A stretch of 34,710 bases of DNA from Halomicronema sp. CCY15110 (lineage in GTDB: Bacteria > Cyanobacteriota > Cyanobacteriia > Phormidesmidales > Phormidesmidaceae): contig NZ_JACSWC010000249.1 in assembly GCF_016888165.1 (NCBI RefSeq), positions 1 to 34,710 on the forward strand, in the 5' to 3' direction. This document shows positions 15,671-24,080 of the stretch, one piece after another (the first letter of the stretch is position 1; every line of letters starts with the position of its first letter). The notes under the pieces were generated by a model. The model was not told the DNA's origin. It saw only the letters and a list, made by a program, of their open reading frames with translations, and did no database searches. A program made the position numbers and the translations under genes.

Positions 15671-16897
15671 TTAGTCATTTTCATCGTTCTCCAGATCATC
15701 CAAGACTCTGAAGATATTAAGGATTCCGTTAATGGGATCTAAAATTCCACCAGCCGCAGTCCCAACGAGTTCTAAGAAGTCTGAGGCTCGGGCCACACCT
15801 GAACGCGAAACCAGGACAATATCGTTCTCCCGCAGTGGAGGATTGTCGGCGTCGTCAATGCCAGTTGCGAGGTCAACATTGATATCGCGCTTTTCGACGG
15901 TGCCATTGGGATTAACCCGAATGAACGTGACTGTAGCCGTCCGCGCCCGCGCATCAGCAAAGCCACCCGCCGCCAAAATCGCTTGGTTGAGCGTCGAGTT
16001 TGGATCAATTTCAATCCGCCCAGGCGCTTCCACTTCGCCCACAACATCCACTTCAATAAAGTCTTGCGCAAAGTTCGCCGTTGCTAGCGTTCGCGCCTCC
16101 TCTGGGCTAAGGGCCACAGCCTGCGGCACAAACACGGTGTCCCCATCCCGTAGCAGCGCATTCTGAGATTGGTCGCCCTCTACCAACAGAGCATAAAAAT
16201 CAACCGGAATCACTTCTCTGGTGCCATCCGGTTCGGGGCGAATCAGCTCAATATTACGAATATCCGCGAGTTGGGTGATCCCACCAGCGTTTTGGATGGC
16301 TTGGGCAACGGTACGGAGTTCGGCCACCGAAACTTCAGTCGCGGCAGCCCCTTCTTGACGAGTGGTATAAGCACCTGGGGTATCCACTTCTCCGGCGACA
16401 GCAATGCGAATGGGGCGAGGGGCGGATAAGGAAAACGTCACCACCGGGTCAAAGATGAATGCTTCGTATTCTCGCGCTACTGTTGCTGCTGCTTGTTCTA
16501 AACTCAGGCCAGTGACATAAACGCTACCAATCCACGGCAGGCTAATGGTGCCGTCGGTTAGTACACGATAAATGTTGTCAGTTACCAAACGGTTGCCGCT
16601 TTCGTCGTTGGTCAGCTCTGGCACGTTGAACACATCGAAGCGAATGTCGTCCCCTGGCCCCAAGAGATATGTAGGAATACTTTGAGACGGATTGAAGGTT
16701 TGGGAATTGCTGGTAGGCAAGCGCTCGGGGCGGCGCTCTAGTGGTGCAAAGGCATCGGCATCAACCTCTTCGCGCACACTACTATCGGGCAGAGATTGGG
16801 CCCAGGCTGGATAGAGGCATCCCCAGGTCAAGAGTTGGGAAATCAGCACCGCTGAGATCGGCAACCGGGATCGCTCTAGCACCAGAAACGCATTCAT
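15671..16897 (-). CDS. SLBB domain polysaccharide export protein (Wza-like)
   Basis: An outer-membrane or periplasmic polysaccharide export protein of about 408 residues. An N-terminal signal peptide ends near CLYPAWA-Q. The Poly_export domain follows (YLLGPGDDIRFDVFNVPEL, then DGTISLPWIGSVYVTGLSLE), and two SLBB regions are visible (RIAVAGEVDTPGAYT and VDVVGEVEAPGRIEI). Such proteins form the export channel for capsule or exopolysaccharide with a Wzc-like partner; none is adjacent. Three ATG codons occur in a row at 16903, 16900 and 16897. GGGGAG is ideally spaced (about eight bases) for the third, which I choose. The frame is open upstream to 17047 but that part does not look coding. Confidence 0.9.
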   Translation of the reverse strand: MNAFLVLERSRLPISAVLISQLLTWGCLYPAWAQSLPDSSVREEVDADAFAPLERRPERLPTSNSQTFNPSQSIPTYLLGPGDDIRFDVFNVPELTNDESGNRLVTDNIYRVLTDGTISLPWIGSVYVTGLSLEQAAATVAREYEAFIFDPVVTFSLSAPRPIRIAVAGEVDTPGAYTTRQEGAAATEVSVAELRTVAQAIQNAGGITQLADIRNIELIRPEPDGTREVIPVDFYALLVEGDQSQNALLRDGDTVFVPQAVALSPEEARTLATANFAQDFIEVDVVGEVEAPGRIEIDPNSTLNQAILAAGGFADARARTATVTFIRVNPNGTVEKRDINVDLATGIDDADNPPLRENDIVLVSRSGVARASDFLELVGTAAGGILDPINGILNIFRVLDDLENDEND

Positions 16898-17485
16898 CAT
16901 CATCACTCCCCGTAGAAAATTATTCTGAAAATCTGAAAATTTTACCGTCCCTGCTATTCCACCAGAACACAGGTTTAGCCTTGATGCATCGACAATTTTT
17001 CTTGCTGCGGGGTTCCCCAGCGTTGAGGCAAACATCTGGGAACACACAGTGTCCTCTTGGCAAGATTGTCGGCATTCAATGCCAGCAAGTTTTTTGGGCT
17101 ATGTTTGTGGTGCAAAAACGCCTCAGTTAAGCAAATTAAATTTAGTAGTATCCTGTAGGCTGCGATCGCGCTGCTTAGATGCGCCATCATTTGCATACGT
17201 TAGTATCCACTGGATACCGTTGCAAATTTCGATCCCGGCGAGTTCATGAAATCTTTAAGCGCGACTCACGAAATATACGGATGGTTTACATAAATCTGAC
17301 TGCTCGACCATGAGTGTCCCACAGAGATTAGTCCTCGCTCGCAAGGCCCGCAGTCACTGGGTTGATTGATGAATAACTTGCTGAGAATGGAGGACTCGGC
17401 TCTGCCTAACTTTTGTCTGATGGGTGAGAAACCCCCATAGGCGGTTCATAACGGTACGTTGCGCTGATTTATTGAGGACTCCTGC
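16898..17485. other. Divergent intergenic region
   Basis: About 590 bases between the SLBB export gene and the flavin reductase-like gene. Short frames here look noncoding. It contains the palindrome at 17203-17217 and otherwise nothing I can name. Confidence 0.4.
17203..17217. promoter_or_regulatory. Palindrome GTATCC-ACT-GGATAC
   Basis: A perfect six-base inverted repeat with a three-base spacer, the size of a dimeric repressor site. It lies between the divergent SLBB export gene and the flavin reductase gene, about 270-300 bases from either start. No regulator is identified. Confidence 0.35.
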
Positions 17486-18136
17486 ATGGAACTAGATCCT
17501 AAGTCTCTGAACCCGAGCGATCGCTACAAGCTACTCATTGGGAGTGTGGTGCCTCGCCCGATTGCGTTTGTCTCTAGTCTGTCATCTCAAGGGGTGGTGA
17601 ACTTAGCACCATTTTCCTATTTCAACGCCGTGGGACATAAGCCATTAACGCTGATGTTTAGCGTCAGCAAAAAGCCTGATGGCAGCGACAAAGACACCCT
17701 GCGCAACGTGCGCTCCAAAAGCGAAGGGGGCCTGGGGGAATATGTGATCAATCTGGCGGTGGCGTCTTACGTGCAGCAGGTGGCCGAAGCTGCCGAACCG
17801 CTGCCCCATAGTGAATCAGAGTTTGATTATTTGGAGCTTACGAAAGCCCCTAGTCGGCTTGTAGCGCCGCCACGCGTGGCGGAGTCCCCAGTGGCGTTCG
17901 AATGCAAGACCATGCAAATTGTGCCCGTTGGCGAATTCACCATGGTCATTGGCGAGGTAGTGCATTTATTTATTCGCGATGATTTAGTAGACGATCGCTA
18001 CCACGTCGATACCGATAAACTAGGCGCAGTGGGACGTTTGGCTGGCTATGATTACTGCCATATCCGAGATCGCTTCACCATTCCCAACGGTTTTTCTGCC
18101 GAGAAAAAGGCCGCTTTAGAGCAACCCCAGCAATAG
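17486..18136 (+). CDS. Flavin reductase-like FMN-binding split-barrel protein
   Basis: A 216-residue protein of the flavin reductase-like family: PRPIAFVSSLSSQGVVNLAPFSYFNAVG near residue 22 is the classic FMN-binding strand-turn region, and TLRNVRSKSEGGLGEYVINLA and FTMVIGEVVHLFI follow as in the family. Members reduce flavins with NAD(P)H or bind FMN as cofactor; the specific role is not clear. The ATG at 17486 follows GAGGACTCCTGC, a good ribosome binding site. It precedes moaE by about 150 bases but no functional link is known. Confidence 0.9.
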   Translation: MELDPKSLNPSDRYKLLIGSVVPRPIAFVSSLSSQGVVNLAPFSYFNAVGHKPLTLMFSVSKKPDGSDKDTLRNVRSKSEGGLGEYVINLAVASYVQQVAEAAEPLPHSESEFDYLELTKAPSRLVAPPRVAESPVAFECKTMQIVPVGEFTMVIGEVVHLFIRDDLVDDRYHVDTDKLGAVGRLAGYDYCHIRDRFTIPNGFSAEKKAALEQPQQ

Positions 18137-18288
18137 GGAACTGGAGAGAGAGCCGGTTGGCGATCGCGGCGGGGAGATGCCAGAGTTGCCCAGTGATATA
18201 ACGTTCTGCTGGGAAGCACGACAGGATGGCGACCAGGGTTTGTATGCTGTACCCATAGCGGTGTTGCATGTGTCGAGGGGAATGTGTG

Positions 18289-18771
18289 GTGTTAAATTCA
18301 ACTCTGCCTTTTGTACCCAATGCGGCGACGGCGGCGGGCGATGACTTTGCTGTTACCTTTGCCCCGTTGTCGCTGGATGAGGCGTATCGCTTAGCGGATG
18401 ATTCGCGGAATGGGGCGATCGTGGTGATGAGTGGCATGGTGCGCGACCACACCGAGGGTCGTGCCGTTGCTTACCTGGAATATCAAGCCTATGAACCGAT
18501 GGCGTTGGAAGTCTTTAAGCAAATCGCCGCCCAGATTCGCCAACAGTGGTCAGACGTGACCACTGTTGTCATTCACCACCGCACGGGCAAGCTCACCATC
18601 GGCGAAATTAGCGTGTTGGTGGCGGTGGGTTGTCCTCATCGTGGCGAGGCGTTTGCTGCCTGTCAGTATGCGATCGACACCCTCAAACACAATGCCCCCA
18701 TCTGGAAAAAAGAACACTGGGAAGACGGTGCCAGCACCTGGGTCAGCATCGGTGCCTGTGAAGCGGAATGA
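18289..18771 (+). CDS. moaE: Molybdopterin synthase catalytic subunit MoaE
   Basis: The large subunit of molybdopterin synthase, which with the sulfur carrier MoaD converts precursor Z (cPMP) to molybdopterin. Family markers: GAIVVMSGMVRDHTEGRAV, LEYQAYEPMA, HRTGKLTIGEISVLVAV, CPHRGEAFAACQYAIDTLK and the catalytic Lys region APIWKKEHWEDG. The length, about 160 residues, is normal. The frame opens at an ATG at 18268, but CGAGGGGA lies between it and a tandem pair of GTG codons; the GTG at 18289 has the best spacing. moaD is not adjacent. Confidence 0.92.
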   Translation: MLNSTLPFVPNAATAAGDDFAVTFAPLSLDEAYRLADDSRNGAIVVMSGMVRDHTEGRAVAYLEYQAYEPMALEVFKQIAAQIRQQWSDVTTVVIHHRTGKLTIGEISVLVAVGCPHRGEAFAACQYAIDTLKHNAPIWKKEHWEDGASTWVSIGACEAE

Positions 18772-19006
18772 AAGAAGATTGGATAGACAGTTGAACCGTG
18801 CAGATATGGTTGAAGCAAAAGTCATTCAGCACGGGCGAATTGACTGGGGTGATGATGAAGTAGAAGTTTTCCAACTTTTAGACGGCTCTTCCCGACTCGG
18901 TTTAGGACGTTGCTGCTGATTTGATGCATGATGTTACGGCTGCATCCCTATGAAAGCTCGTTTACAACTCCGACGAATCATCTATACATTCAGCAACGCC
19001 CTGCCG

Positions 19007-19510
19007 ATACCTTCGGCCTATAGTCTTGACCTGCGCCAGAAAGCGATCGCGGCATTGGTACCGCGACGCTAACCGAATGGCATCATCGATACCGCACCAG
19101 CGGTGAGGTTGCCGCCAAACAGGGCAACCAACGCGGGCATAGTCATAAAATTACTGACTGGGAGGCGTTGCGGGCGTTGGCCGCGCGACATGGGGACAAG
19201 ACTCAGGCGGAAATGGCCCAGTTATGGTCCGCAGAAATTAGTGAAGATCACGATTGGGCGGGCATTTCAGTGGATTGACTTGACGCGCGAAAAAAGCGCT
19301 ATCCCTACGCCGAAAGAGACTTAGAGAAACGCCCAGCCGATGATGCTGAGGTCGTGCAATACGAGGAGCACCAGCGAGTTTATCTCGATGAAGCGGGCAT
19401 CAATAATACCGACAGTTATGGGGATAGCTGGTGTCCCCAAGGCAAACGGTTTGCCGCCGAGGCCGGGGCAAGCGGGCTGAAATCAGCTTCGATCGTTCTC
19501 TATAAAGCGC
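19007..19510 (+). pseudogene. IS630-like transposase remnant
   Basis: Fragments of an IS630-family transposase in several frames. The N terminus reads PSAYSLDLRQKAIAAL with ATA where the start ATG would be, then hits a stop. A second frame continues TEWHHRYRTSGEVAAKQGN and KITDWEALRALAARHGDKTQ. A third holds VYLDEAGINNTDSYG with one catalytic Asp. The C-terminal third, with the last acidic residue, is missing. At least two frameshifts and a truncation make it dead. No clear terminal inverted repeats are seen. Confidence 0.75.
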
Positions 19511-19515
19511 TTCAA

Positions 19516-19536
19516 GCCTGCGTTGAGGACGCAGGC
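19516..19536. repeat. Perfect hairpin GCCTGCGT-TGAGG-ACGCAGGC
   Basis: An eight-bp stem with a five-base loop at the truncated end of the IS630-like remnant. It may be a leftover element end or a second, weak downstream terminator for psbEFLJ. No T-run follows. Confidence 0.5.
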
Positions 19537-19590
19537 ACGATTCTTCTATTCGTCCAATATCAAAAACAACTGCAAACTGTAGGCTATTAA

Positions 19591-19619
19591 AAAGCGGCTG
19601 CTCAAGGAGCAACCGCTTT
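19591..19619 (-). terminator. Intrinsic terminator of the psbEFLJ operon
   Basis: Read on the minus strand, AAAGCGGTTGCTC pairs with GAGCAGCCGCTTT (13 bp, one G-U pair) across the loop CTT and runs into a T-rich tail. It sits 36 bases after the psbJ stop codon. Confidence 0.85.
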
Positions 19620-19654
19620 CAAGCATATTACGGCTATGGCAGCGCCTTGTAACG

Positions 19655-19774
19655 CTAAACGGCGGAACCAACGCCGGCGTAAGCTCCATAGAAGAATAGA
19701 CCTACCACGACAAGCACACCCGTGCCGGCGACGGTAGCCACAATCCACAAAGGAATCCGTCCATTCTTAATCAT
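19655..19774 (-). CDS. psbJ: Photosystem II reaction center protein J
   Basis: A 39-residue single-helix PSII subunit, [17 protein letters not shown] at the start and GSAV at the end, with a membrane helix across most of its length. It sits near cytochrome b559 and affects plastoquinone exchange and PSII assembly. The start follows AGGAGG at seven to eight bases spacing. Last gene of psbE-psbF-psbL-psbJ, just before the terminator. Confidence 0.97.
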   Translation of the reverse strand: MIKNGRIPLWIVATVAGTGVLVVVGLFFYGAYAGVGSAV

Positions 19775-19853
19775 TTCAATACCTCCTACTCACAAACTAT
19801 CAACACAACAACAGCGACTTAAAGTCTGATGCAACTACTTGAGCTTCCAGACT

Positions 19854-19973
19854 TTAGTTGAAGAAGTAGCTGGAAAACAATAGCCCAGTCACAAAGACCA
19901 ACAACAGCCCCAAGTAAAGGGATGTGCGATTTAGCTCGACTGGTTGCTTATTCGGATTCTGATTCCGGTCCAC
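19854..19973 (-). CDS. psbL: Photosystem II reaction center protein L
   Basis: A 39-residue single-helix PSII subunit, reading [20 protein letters not shown] at the N terminus and ending LFSSYFFN. PsbL lies at the PSII monomer interface and protects against back electron flow. The start codon is GTG, preceded by AGGAG that overlaps the psbF stop codon (TAGGAG), so translation is likely coupled to psbF. An upstream in-frame extension exists but has no family match. Confidence 0.95.
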   Translation of the reverse strand: MDRNQNPNKQPVELNRTSLYLGLLLVFVTGLLFSSYFFN

Positions 19974-19983
19974 TGATGTGCTC

Positions 19984-20115
19984 CTATCGCTGAATAAACT
20001 GCATTGCGGCGATCGCGCCCAAGAAGAAAACGCTGGGAACGCCAAGGGTATGTACGGCTAACCACCGCACTGTAAAAATTGGATAAACCGTCGGTTCATT
20101 GGGAGTGTTCGTCAT
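19984..20115 (-). CDS. psbF: Cytochrome b559 subunit beta
   Basis: A 43-residue PSII core subunit, starting [18 protein letters not shown] and ending AAMQFIQR. One membrane helix carries the heme-ligand histidine in LAVHTLG, which pairs with the alpha subunit His to bind the b559 heme. Length and sequence are normal. It lies 53 bases after psbE and 10 bases before psbL, within the psbEFLJ operon; the preceding AAGGAT is its ribosome binding site. Confidence 0.97.
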   Translation of the reverse strand: MTNTPNEPTVYPIFTVRWLAVHTLGVPSVFFLGAIAAMQFIQR

Positions 20116-20168
20116 ATCCTTCTCACTGATTCATTCGACTGCACTATGGTTGAAAGTTTTAAGGACTA

Positions 20169-20417
20169 TTATTGTCCCAAAAACTCTTTAATCTGCTGTT
20201 CTGCCTCATAGCGATCAGACACAATGGGCAGTTCCATCTGGTTGCTTTGGTAGTACTCGTTAGGACGAGGCGTGCCAAAGGCGTCGTAGGCCAACCCAGT
20301 GCTTACAAACAGCCAGCCAGCAATAAACAAAGCGGGGATGGTAACACTATGAATGACCCAGTAACGGATGCTCGTAATAATGTCGCCAAAGGGCCGTTCG
20401 CCGGTATCACCTGCCAT
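20169..20417 (-). CDS. psbE: Cytochrome b559 subunit alpha
   Basis: An 82-residue PSII core subunit starting [20 protein letters not shown]. The heme-ligand histidine is in [13 protein letters not shown], followed by the single membrane helix and a lumenal tail ending QQIKEFLGQ. It is essential for PSII assembly. It heads the psbEFLJ operon; GAGG lies a suitable distance ahead of the ATG. A long stem-loop lies between it and ycf48. Confidence 0.98.
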   Translation of the reverse strand: MAGDTGERPFGDIITSIRYWVIHSVTIPALFIAGWLFVSTGLAYDAFGTPRPNEYYQSNQMELPIVSDRYEAEQQIKEFLGQ

Positions 20418-20459
20418 ATCAACCTCACATGTAACGTGTGTATCAATCCTATTACTTAA

Positions 20460-20510
20460 TGATACGGAACTCAGGAATCCATCACAAGTTGGATGCTGAG
20501 TTCCGTATCA
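20460..20510. promoter_or_regulatory. Long stem-loop between ycf48 and psbE
   Basis: TGATACGGAACTCAG (20460-20474) and CTGAGTTCCGTATCA (20496-20510) pair perfectly over 15 bp. Inside, ATCCA (20477-20481) pairs with TGGAT (20490-20494), leaving an eight-base loop. It begins 12 bases after the ycf48 stop and ends about 43 bases before the psbE ATG. There is no T-run, so it is more likely an mRNA processing or stabilising element, an attenuator or a mobile palindrome than a plain terminator. Confidence 0.7.
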
Positions 20511-20522
20511 ACTGAGTTATCT

Positions 20523-21530
20523 TCAAACTTCTTGGGTGCCAGCATACCGCAGTAAGTAGCCGTTCTGGCCCAGAATAAAGCCCTGTTCTGGCGTGTTGAA
20601 GACAATTCTGTAAAGGTTCGAAGGTACCTGATCAACGTCGGTATCTTTAAACCAGGTCAAACCATCATCAGGACTGAAGTACAGCGTTCCACTGCCGCCC
20701 GAAACCCAAAGCTCCTCGGAGGTGCGAAAAGCCGCATCCAAAAAGCCCCAGCTGCTCGCCAACTCCGGCGTAATGGGCTCTTGCCAATCGTCTTCCTCAC
20801 CGGTGAGCGAAAACTGAATCTGCCCACCCCGCTCTAGCAGCCAAAGGCCATTATCTTTGTCAAAGCCAATGTTCTGCAAGCGGCGAGAACTCTCGCGGTT
20901 GAAGGGATGCCACTCAAGGTCGCCGGGAGACCATAGAGAGTAAAAGTTGCCCCGTGATGATACGGCGGCATAGCTACCATCGACACTACGGCTCATATTG
21001 CGCACGACGCCCACTGCGCCAAGCACTAGGCCCTTCCAGTTCTGGCCACCATCGCGGGTGCGGTAAATTGCGCCCACATCGGTCGCTAGCTCAGCTTCTT
21101 GGTCAGCTAATGCGGTGATAAGGAAAGGTTTGCCCGGCAATTTGTCGCTCAGTGGTACGCGTTCCCAGGTGTCACCACCGTTAGTGGTGTGGAGTAGGAT
21201 TTGTGGCTGCCCCGCAACCCAACCTTCATCACCGATGAAACTGACGGACGTAAAGGTGAAGCCTTTATCACCCAGATCAAGCGATCGCTGTGCCCAGGTT
21301 TCGCCCCCGTCACGGGTTTCCATCAGGGTGCTGCGACTGCCCACCAGCCAACCGTGATTGGCATCTTCAGTAAAGGCAATATCGGAAAAAGTCGCCGCCG
21401 TATCCAGGTGCACCACCTCCCAAGGATTCTCCTCAAGGTCGGGCAAAAAGGCATTACTACACCCAAAACATAGGAAAGCGATCGCCACAATCGCCCCCAG
21501 CTTCCGTAAATGAACTAATAAACCACCCAT
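20523..21530 (-). CDS. ycf48: Photosystem II assembly factor Ycf48 (HCF136 homologue)
   Basis: A 335-residue lumenal lipoprotein needed for early PSII assembly, where it binds precursor D1. The N terminus has a lipoprotein signal: a hydrophobic stretch then FLCFGC with C24 as the lipidation site. The rest is a seven-bladed beta-propeller built of BNR-like repeats; GGETWAQR, GGDTWERV, GGQNWKGL and DGLTWFKD are successive blade motifs. The arginine-rich RNMSRSVDGS and ESSRRLQN stretches agree with the known basic patch. It follows rubA and precedes psbEFLJ, a conserved order in cyanobacteria. Confidence 0.95.
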   Translation of the reverse strand: MGGLLVHLRKLGAIVAIAFLCFGCSNAFLPDLEENPWEVVHLDTAATFSDIAFTEDANHGWLVGSRSTLMETRDGGETWAQRSLDLGDKGFTFTSVSFIGDEGWVAGQPQILLHTTNGGDTWERVPLSDKLPGKPFLITALADQEAELATDVGAIYRTRDGGQNWKGLVLGAVGVVRNMSRSVDGSYAAVSSRGNFYSLWSPGDLEWHPFNRESSRRLQNIGFDKDNGLWLLERGGQIQFSLTGEEDDWQEPITPELASSWGFLDAAFRTSEELWVSGGSGTLYFSPDDGLTWFKDTDVDQVPSNLYRIVFNTPEQGFILGQNGYLLRYAGTQEV

Positions 21531-21596
21531 GGCAGCTCAACATCCTCAGCCGTAACAACATCAATACGCGGATCTCTCAACTATGCGTGCCCTGGC

Positions 21597-22043
21597 TCAT
21601 CGCAAACCGTAGAGACTGATAAAGAAGAAAAACCCGACTGCTAACGCCCCAAAAATCAGAATATTTTTCTGACCGGGCGTCAAAACATTCACCCCTAACC
21701 CGTAACTCAAATTTTCCTTAAAGCCTGAGGGAGTACCGGCTGGTCCAACATTGGCAAAGCGCTTTTTCTGGGCTCCACAAACTGGGCAACGCCAGTTGAG
21801 CGGCACCTCGTGGAAGGGGACGCCAGCCGCAATCTGACTGCGATCATCCCCTTTAGTCGGCTCGTAGGTATAGCCACAAGCCATACACTCGAATCGATCC
21901 ATTTCCTGTGGGGTTAAAGGCTTTTCCGGCTCCGGTGCCGACTCGGCATTGGTTGCCTCCATCGGTGCGGCATCGTGCTGGTCAGCCGATTGCTCATCAA
22001 GCGGGCTGCTCGGCTCAACTTGTTGATTAGGCTCAGACGACAT
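21597..22043 (-). CDS. rubA: Membrane-anchored rubredoxin RubA
   Basis: A 148-residue rubredoxin of the photosynthetic type. The N-terminal 50 residues are acidic and Pro/Glu-rich. The rubredoxin fold follows with the Fe(Cys)4 ligands in CMACGY and CPVCGAQ. The C terminus has a membrane helix (NILIFGALAVGFFFFISLYG). RubA is required for photosystem assembly (PSI and/or PSII depending on species). The frame could start at a GTG (22046), but the ATG at 22043 is preferred, with GAGG about ten bases ahead. First gene of the rubA-ycf48-psbEFLJ set. Confidence 0.93.
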   Translation of the reverse strand: MSSEPNQQVEPSSPLDEQSADQHDAAPMEATNAESAPEPEKPLTPQEMDRFECMACGYTYEPTKGDDRSQIAAGVPFHEVPLNWRCPVCGAQKKRFANVGPAGTPSGFKENLSYGLGVNVLTPGQKNILIFGALAVGFFFFISLYGLR

Positions 22044-22362
22044 CACTTATTTCCCTCGACGGCTCTACAAACAGAATCAGCTAGATAGTCTGTATTAGAC
22101 TTCCAAAGACCGATTATGAAAAATTGAAATATTTCTTACCAATTATGACATGGCGCTGAACCTTACTCTCGGCGAGGTCAATTTTGGCGAGGTTATCTAC
22201 AGCTCATGTTTGGCTATTGACCAATGATGAGACTGCCTAATCACCCGCATGGAAACTCCAAAACACTCGCGAGTGGGAACGGTCTGAAGTTCAAGCGAAT
22301 GTAAACTAATATGGAAATGCGTACAGCAAAAGATTATGTGTGATCGTGAGTGAGGATACGTA
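22044..22362. promoter_or_regulatory. Divergent rubA/ndhC promoter region
   Basis: About 320 bases between divergent rubA and ndhC, which must carry both promoters. It is AT-richer than the flanking genes near 22080-22150. I cannot place individual promoter boxes with confidence and see no riboswitch or gene. Confidence 0.5.
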
Positions 22363-22725
22363 GTGTTTGTCTTAACCGGGTACGAATACCTCTTAGTCTT
22401 TCTCCTGTTGTGTGGTTCGGTGCCGATTTTAGCCCTTGGTATCGCTTACTTTTTGCGACCAAAGCGGGAAGGAGCTAGTCGTCGAACCACCTATGAATCG
22501 GGGATGGAGCCCATTGGCGGGGCGTGGATTCAATTCAACATCCGCTATTACATGTTTGCCCTGGTCTTTGTCATCTTTGACGTTGAGACGGTGTTTTTGT
22601 ATCCCTGGGCCGTGGCCTTTAGCCAGCTGGGCATTTTGGCATTCATCGAGGCTCTGATTTTCATCGCGATTCTGGTAGTCGGTTTGGTGTACGCATGGCG
22701 AAAAGGAGCATTGGAATGGTCATGA
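22363..22725 (+). CDS. ndhC: NAD(P)H-quinone oxidoreductase subunit 3
   Basis: A 120-residue, three-helix subunit of the cyanobacterial NDH-1 complex, which takes electrons from ferredoxin into the plastoquinone pool for cyclic flow and respiration. The conserved loop [32 protein letters not shown] is split here by its glutamate/aspartate cluster as expected. The start is GTG (GTGTTTGTC), giving the family N terminus [11 protein letters not shown]. Its end overlaps the start of ndhK, the usual ndhC-ndhK-ndhJ arrangement. Confidence 0.96.
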   Translation: MFVLTGYEYLLVFLLLCGSVPILALGIAYFLRPKREGASRRTTYESGMEPIGGAWIQFNIRYYMFALVFVIFDVETVFLYPWAVAFSQLGILAFIEALIFIAILVVGLVYAWRKGALEWS

Positions 22726-23453
22726 ACCCTGAAAGTAAGGTGCCGATGCTGGCTCCTGATGAGCGTTTGATGAATCCCGTCGGCGCTCCTACGGTGACCC
22801 AGGATCTTTCGGAAAATGTCATTTTGACCACGGTGGATGATCTTTACAACTGGACTCGGTTGTCCAGCTTGTTTCCACTGCTATACGGCACGGCTTGTTG
22901 CTTTATTGAATTTGCGGCGTTGATTGGCTCGCGGTTCGATTTCGACCGCTTTGGCCTGCTGCCCCGGGCCTCTCCCCGACAAGCTGACCTCATCATCACT
23001 GCGGGTACTGTCACCATGAAGATGGCCCCAGCCCTGGTGCGGTTGTATGAACAAATGCCTGATCCTAAGTATGTGATTGCTATGGGCGCTTGCACGATTA
23101 CGGGTGGCATGTTCAGCATGGATTCACCCACAGCAGTGCGGGGGGTCGATAAGTTAATCCCGGTGGATGTATACATTCCCGGTTGCCCGCCCCGACCAGA
23201 GGCGATTTTTGATGCCATCATCAAGTTGCGGAAGAAAATTGCGACCGAATCTTGGGCCGACCAATCAGCGATCGCGCAAACCCACCGTTACCATACGACT
23301 CAGCATCAGATGCAGGCTGTCTCGCCGATCTTGACGGGTAAGTATTTGCAGACTGGTGCTCACGAAACGCCTCCGAAAGAGCTGATGGCGGCCATGGGCA
23401 TGTCAGTCGAACCTTCTTTAGAGGAAGCGAAGCAGGAGGAAGCCAATGGCTGA
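22716..23453 (+). CDS. ndhK: NAD(P)H-quinone oxidoreductase subunit K
   Basis: The 245-residue peripheral-arm subunit that binds the N2-type [4Fe-4S] cluster next to the quinone site. The cysteine ligands are visible in [18 protein letters not shown] and PGCPPRPEA. The frame opens at 22695, but AGGAG lies seven bases ahead of the ATG at 22716, which I choose; it overlaps the end of ndhC, and a second ATG at 22722 overlaps its stop. The C-terminal tail beyond residue 200 is variable in the family. It overlaps ndhJ by eight bases. Confidence 0.96.
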   Translation: MVMNPESKVPMLAPDERLMNPVGAPTVTQDLSENVILTTVDDLYNWTRLSSLFPLLYGTACCFIEFAALIGSRFDFDRFGLLPRASPRQADLIITAGTVTMKMAPALVRLYEQMPDPKYVIAMGACTITGGMFSMDSPTAVRGVDKLIPVDVYIPGCPPRPEAIFDAIIKLRKKIATESWADQSAIAQTHRYHTTQHQMQAVSPILTGKYLQTGAHETPPKELMAAMGMSVEPSLEEAKQEEANG

Positions 23454-23979
23454 TGCCGATGTAAATCAGAATGCAGCACCGGAAGAAGAAGGTGCCATCG
23501 TAGAAGCTGGGCCAGTGTCAAAATGGCTGACTGAAAATGGGTTCGGTCACGATTCTCTATTACCTGATCATTTAGGTGTTGAAGTCCTGACGACTGAGTC
23601 GCAGTTCTTAATTCCCATTTGTACCGCTTTGTTTGCCTACGGGTTTAACTATCTGCAGTGTCAGGGCGCATATGACGAAGGCCCTGGTAAATCTTTGGTG
23701 AGCTTTTATCACCTCGTCAAAGTCAGCGATGATGCCACCAGTCCTGAAGAGGTGCGGGTCAAGGTGTTTCTCCCGCGTGAAAATCCTACGGTGCCGTCGG
23801 TCTATTGGATCTGGAAAGCGGCTGATTGGCAAGAACGCGAAAGCTATGACATGTACGGCATTGTGTACGAAGGTCATCCCAACCTGAAGCGGTTGCTGAT
23901 GCCGGAAGACTGGAAAGGGTGGCCTTTGCGCAAGGACTACATTTCGCCGGACTTTTACGAATTGCAAGACGCTTACTAG
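23446..23979 (+). CDS. ndhJ: NAD(P)H-quinone oxidoreductase subunit J
   Basis: The 177-residue peripheral-arm subunit homologous to the 30-kDa subunit of complex I. The family signature is [20 protein letters not shown] followed by [18 protein letters not shown]. The first 30 residues are variable. AGGAGG precedes the ATG within the ndhK coding end, so the three genes are translationally coupled. A strong terminator follows. Confidence 0.96.
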   Translation: MADADVNQNAAPEEEGAIVEAGPVSKWLTENGFGHDSLLPDHLGVEVLTTESQFLIPICTALFAYGFNYLQCQGAYDEGPGKSLVSFYHLVKVSDDATSPEEVRVKVFLPRENPTVPSVYWIWKAADWQERESYDMYGIVYEGHPNLKRLLMPEDWKGWPLRKDYISPDFYELQDAY

Positions 23980-24010
23980 ATTGCTGTTCGCCTTTATGAG
24001 CTGGTTTTTG

Positions 24011-24043
24011 AAGGATGCACGGTGTTAGCTGTGCATCCTTTTT
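24011..24043 (+). terminator. Intrinsic terminator of ndhCKJ
   Basis: A perfect ten-bp stem, AAGGATGCAC and GTGCATCCTT, around a ten-base loop, followed directly by TTT. It lies 31 bases after the ndhJ stop. Confidence 0.88.
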
Positions 24044-24080
24044 AGTCTGAACATTTGGCTAACCAACACGACTTGGAAGG

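Noticed and set aside
18806-18919. 37-codon frame after moaE (MVEAKVIQHGRIDW...)
   Set aside because: Short, no homology or ribosome binding site; it lies beside the IS630-like remnant and is probably debris.
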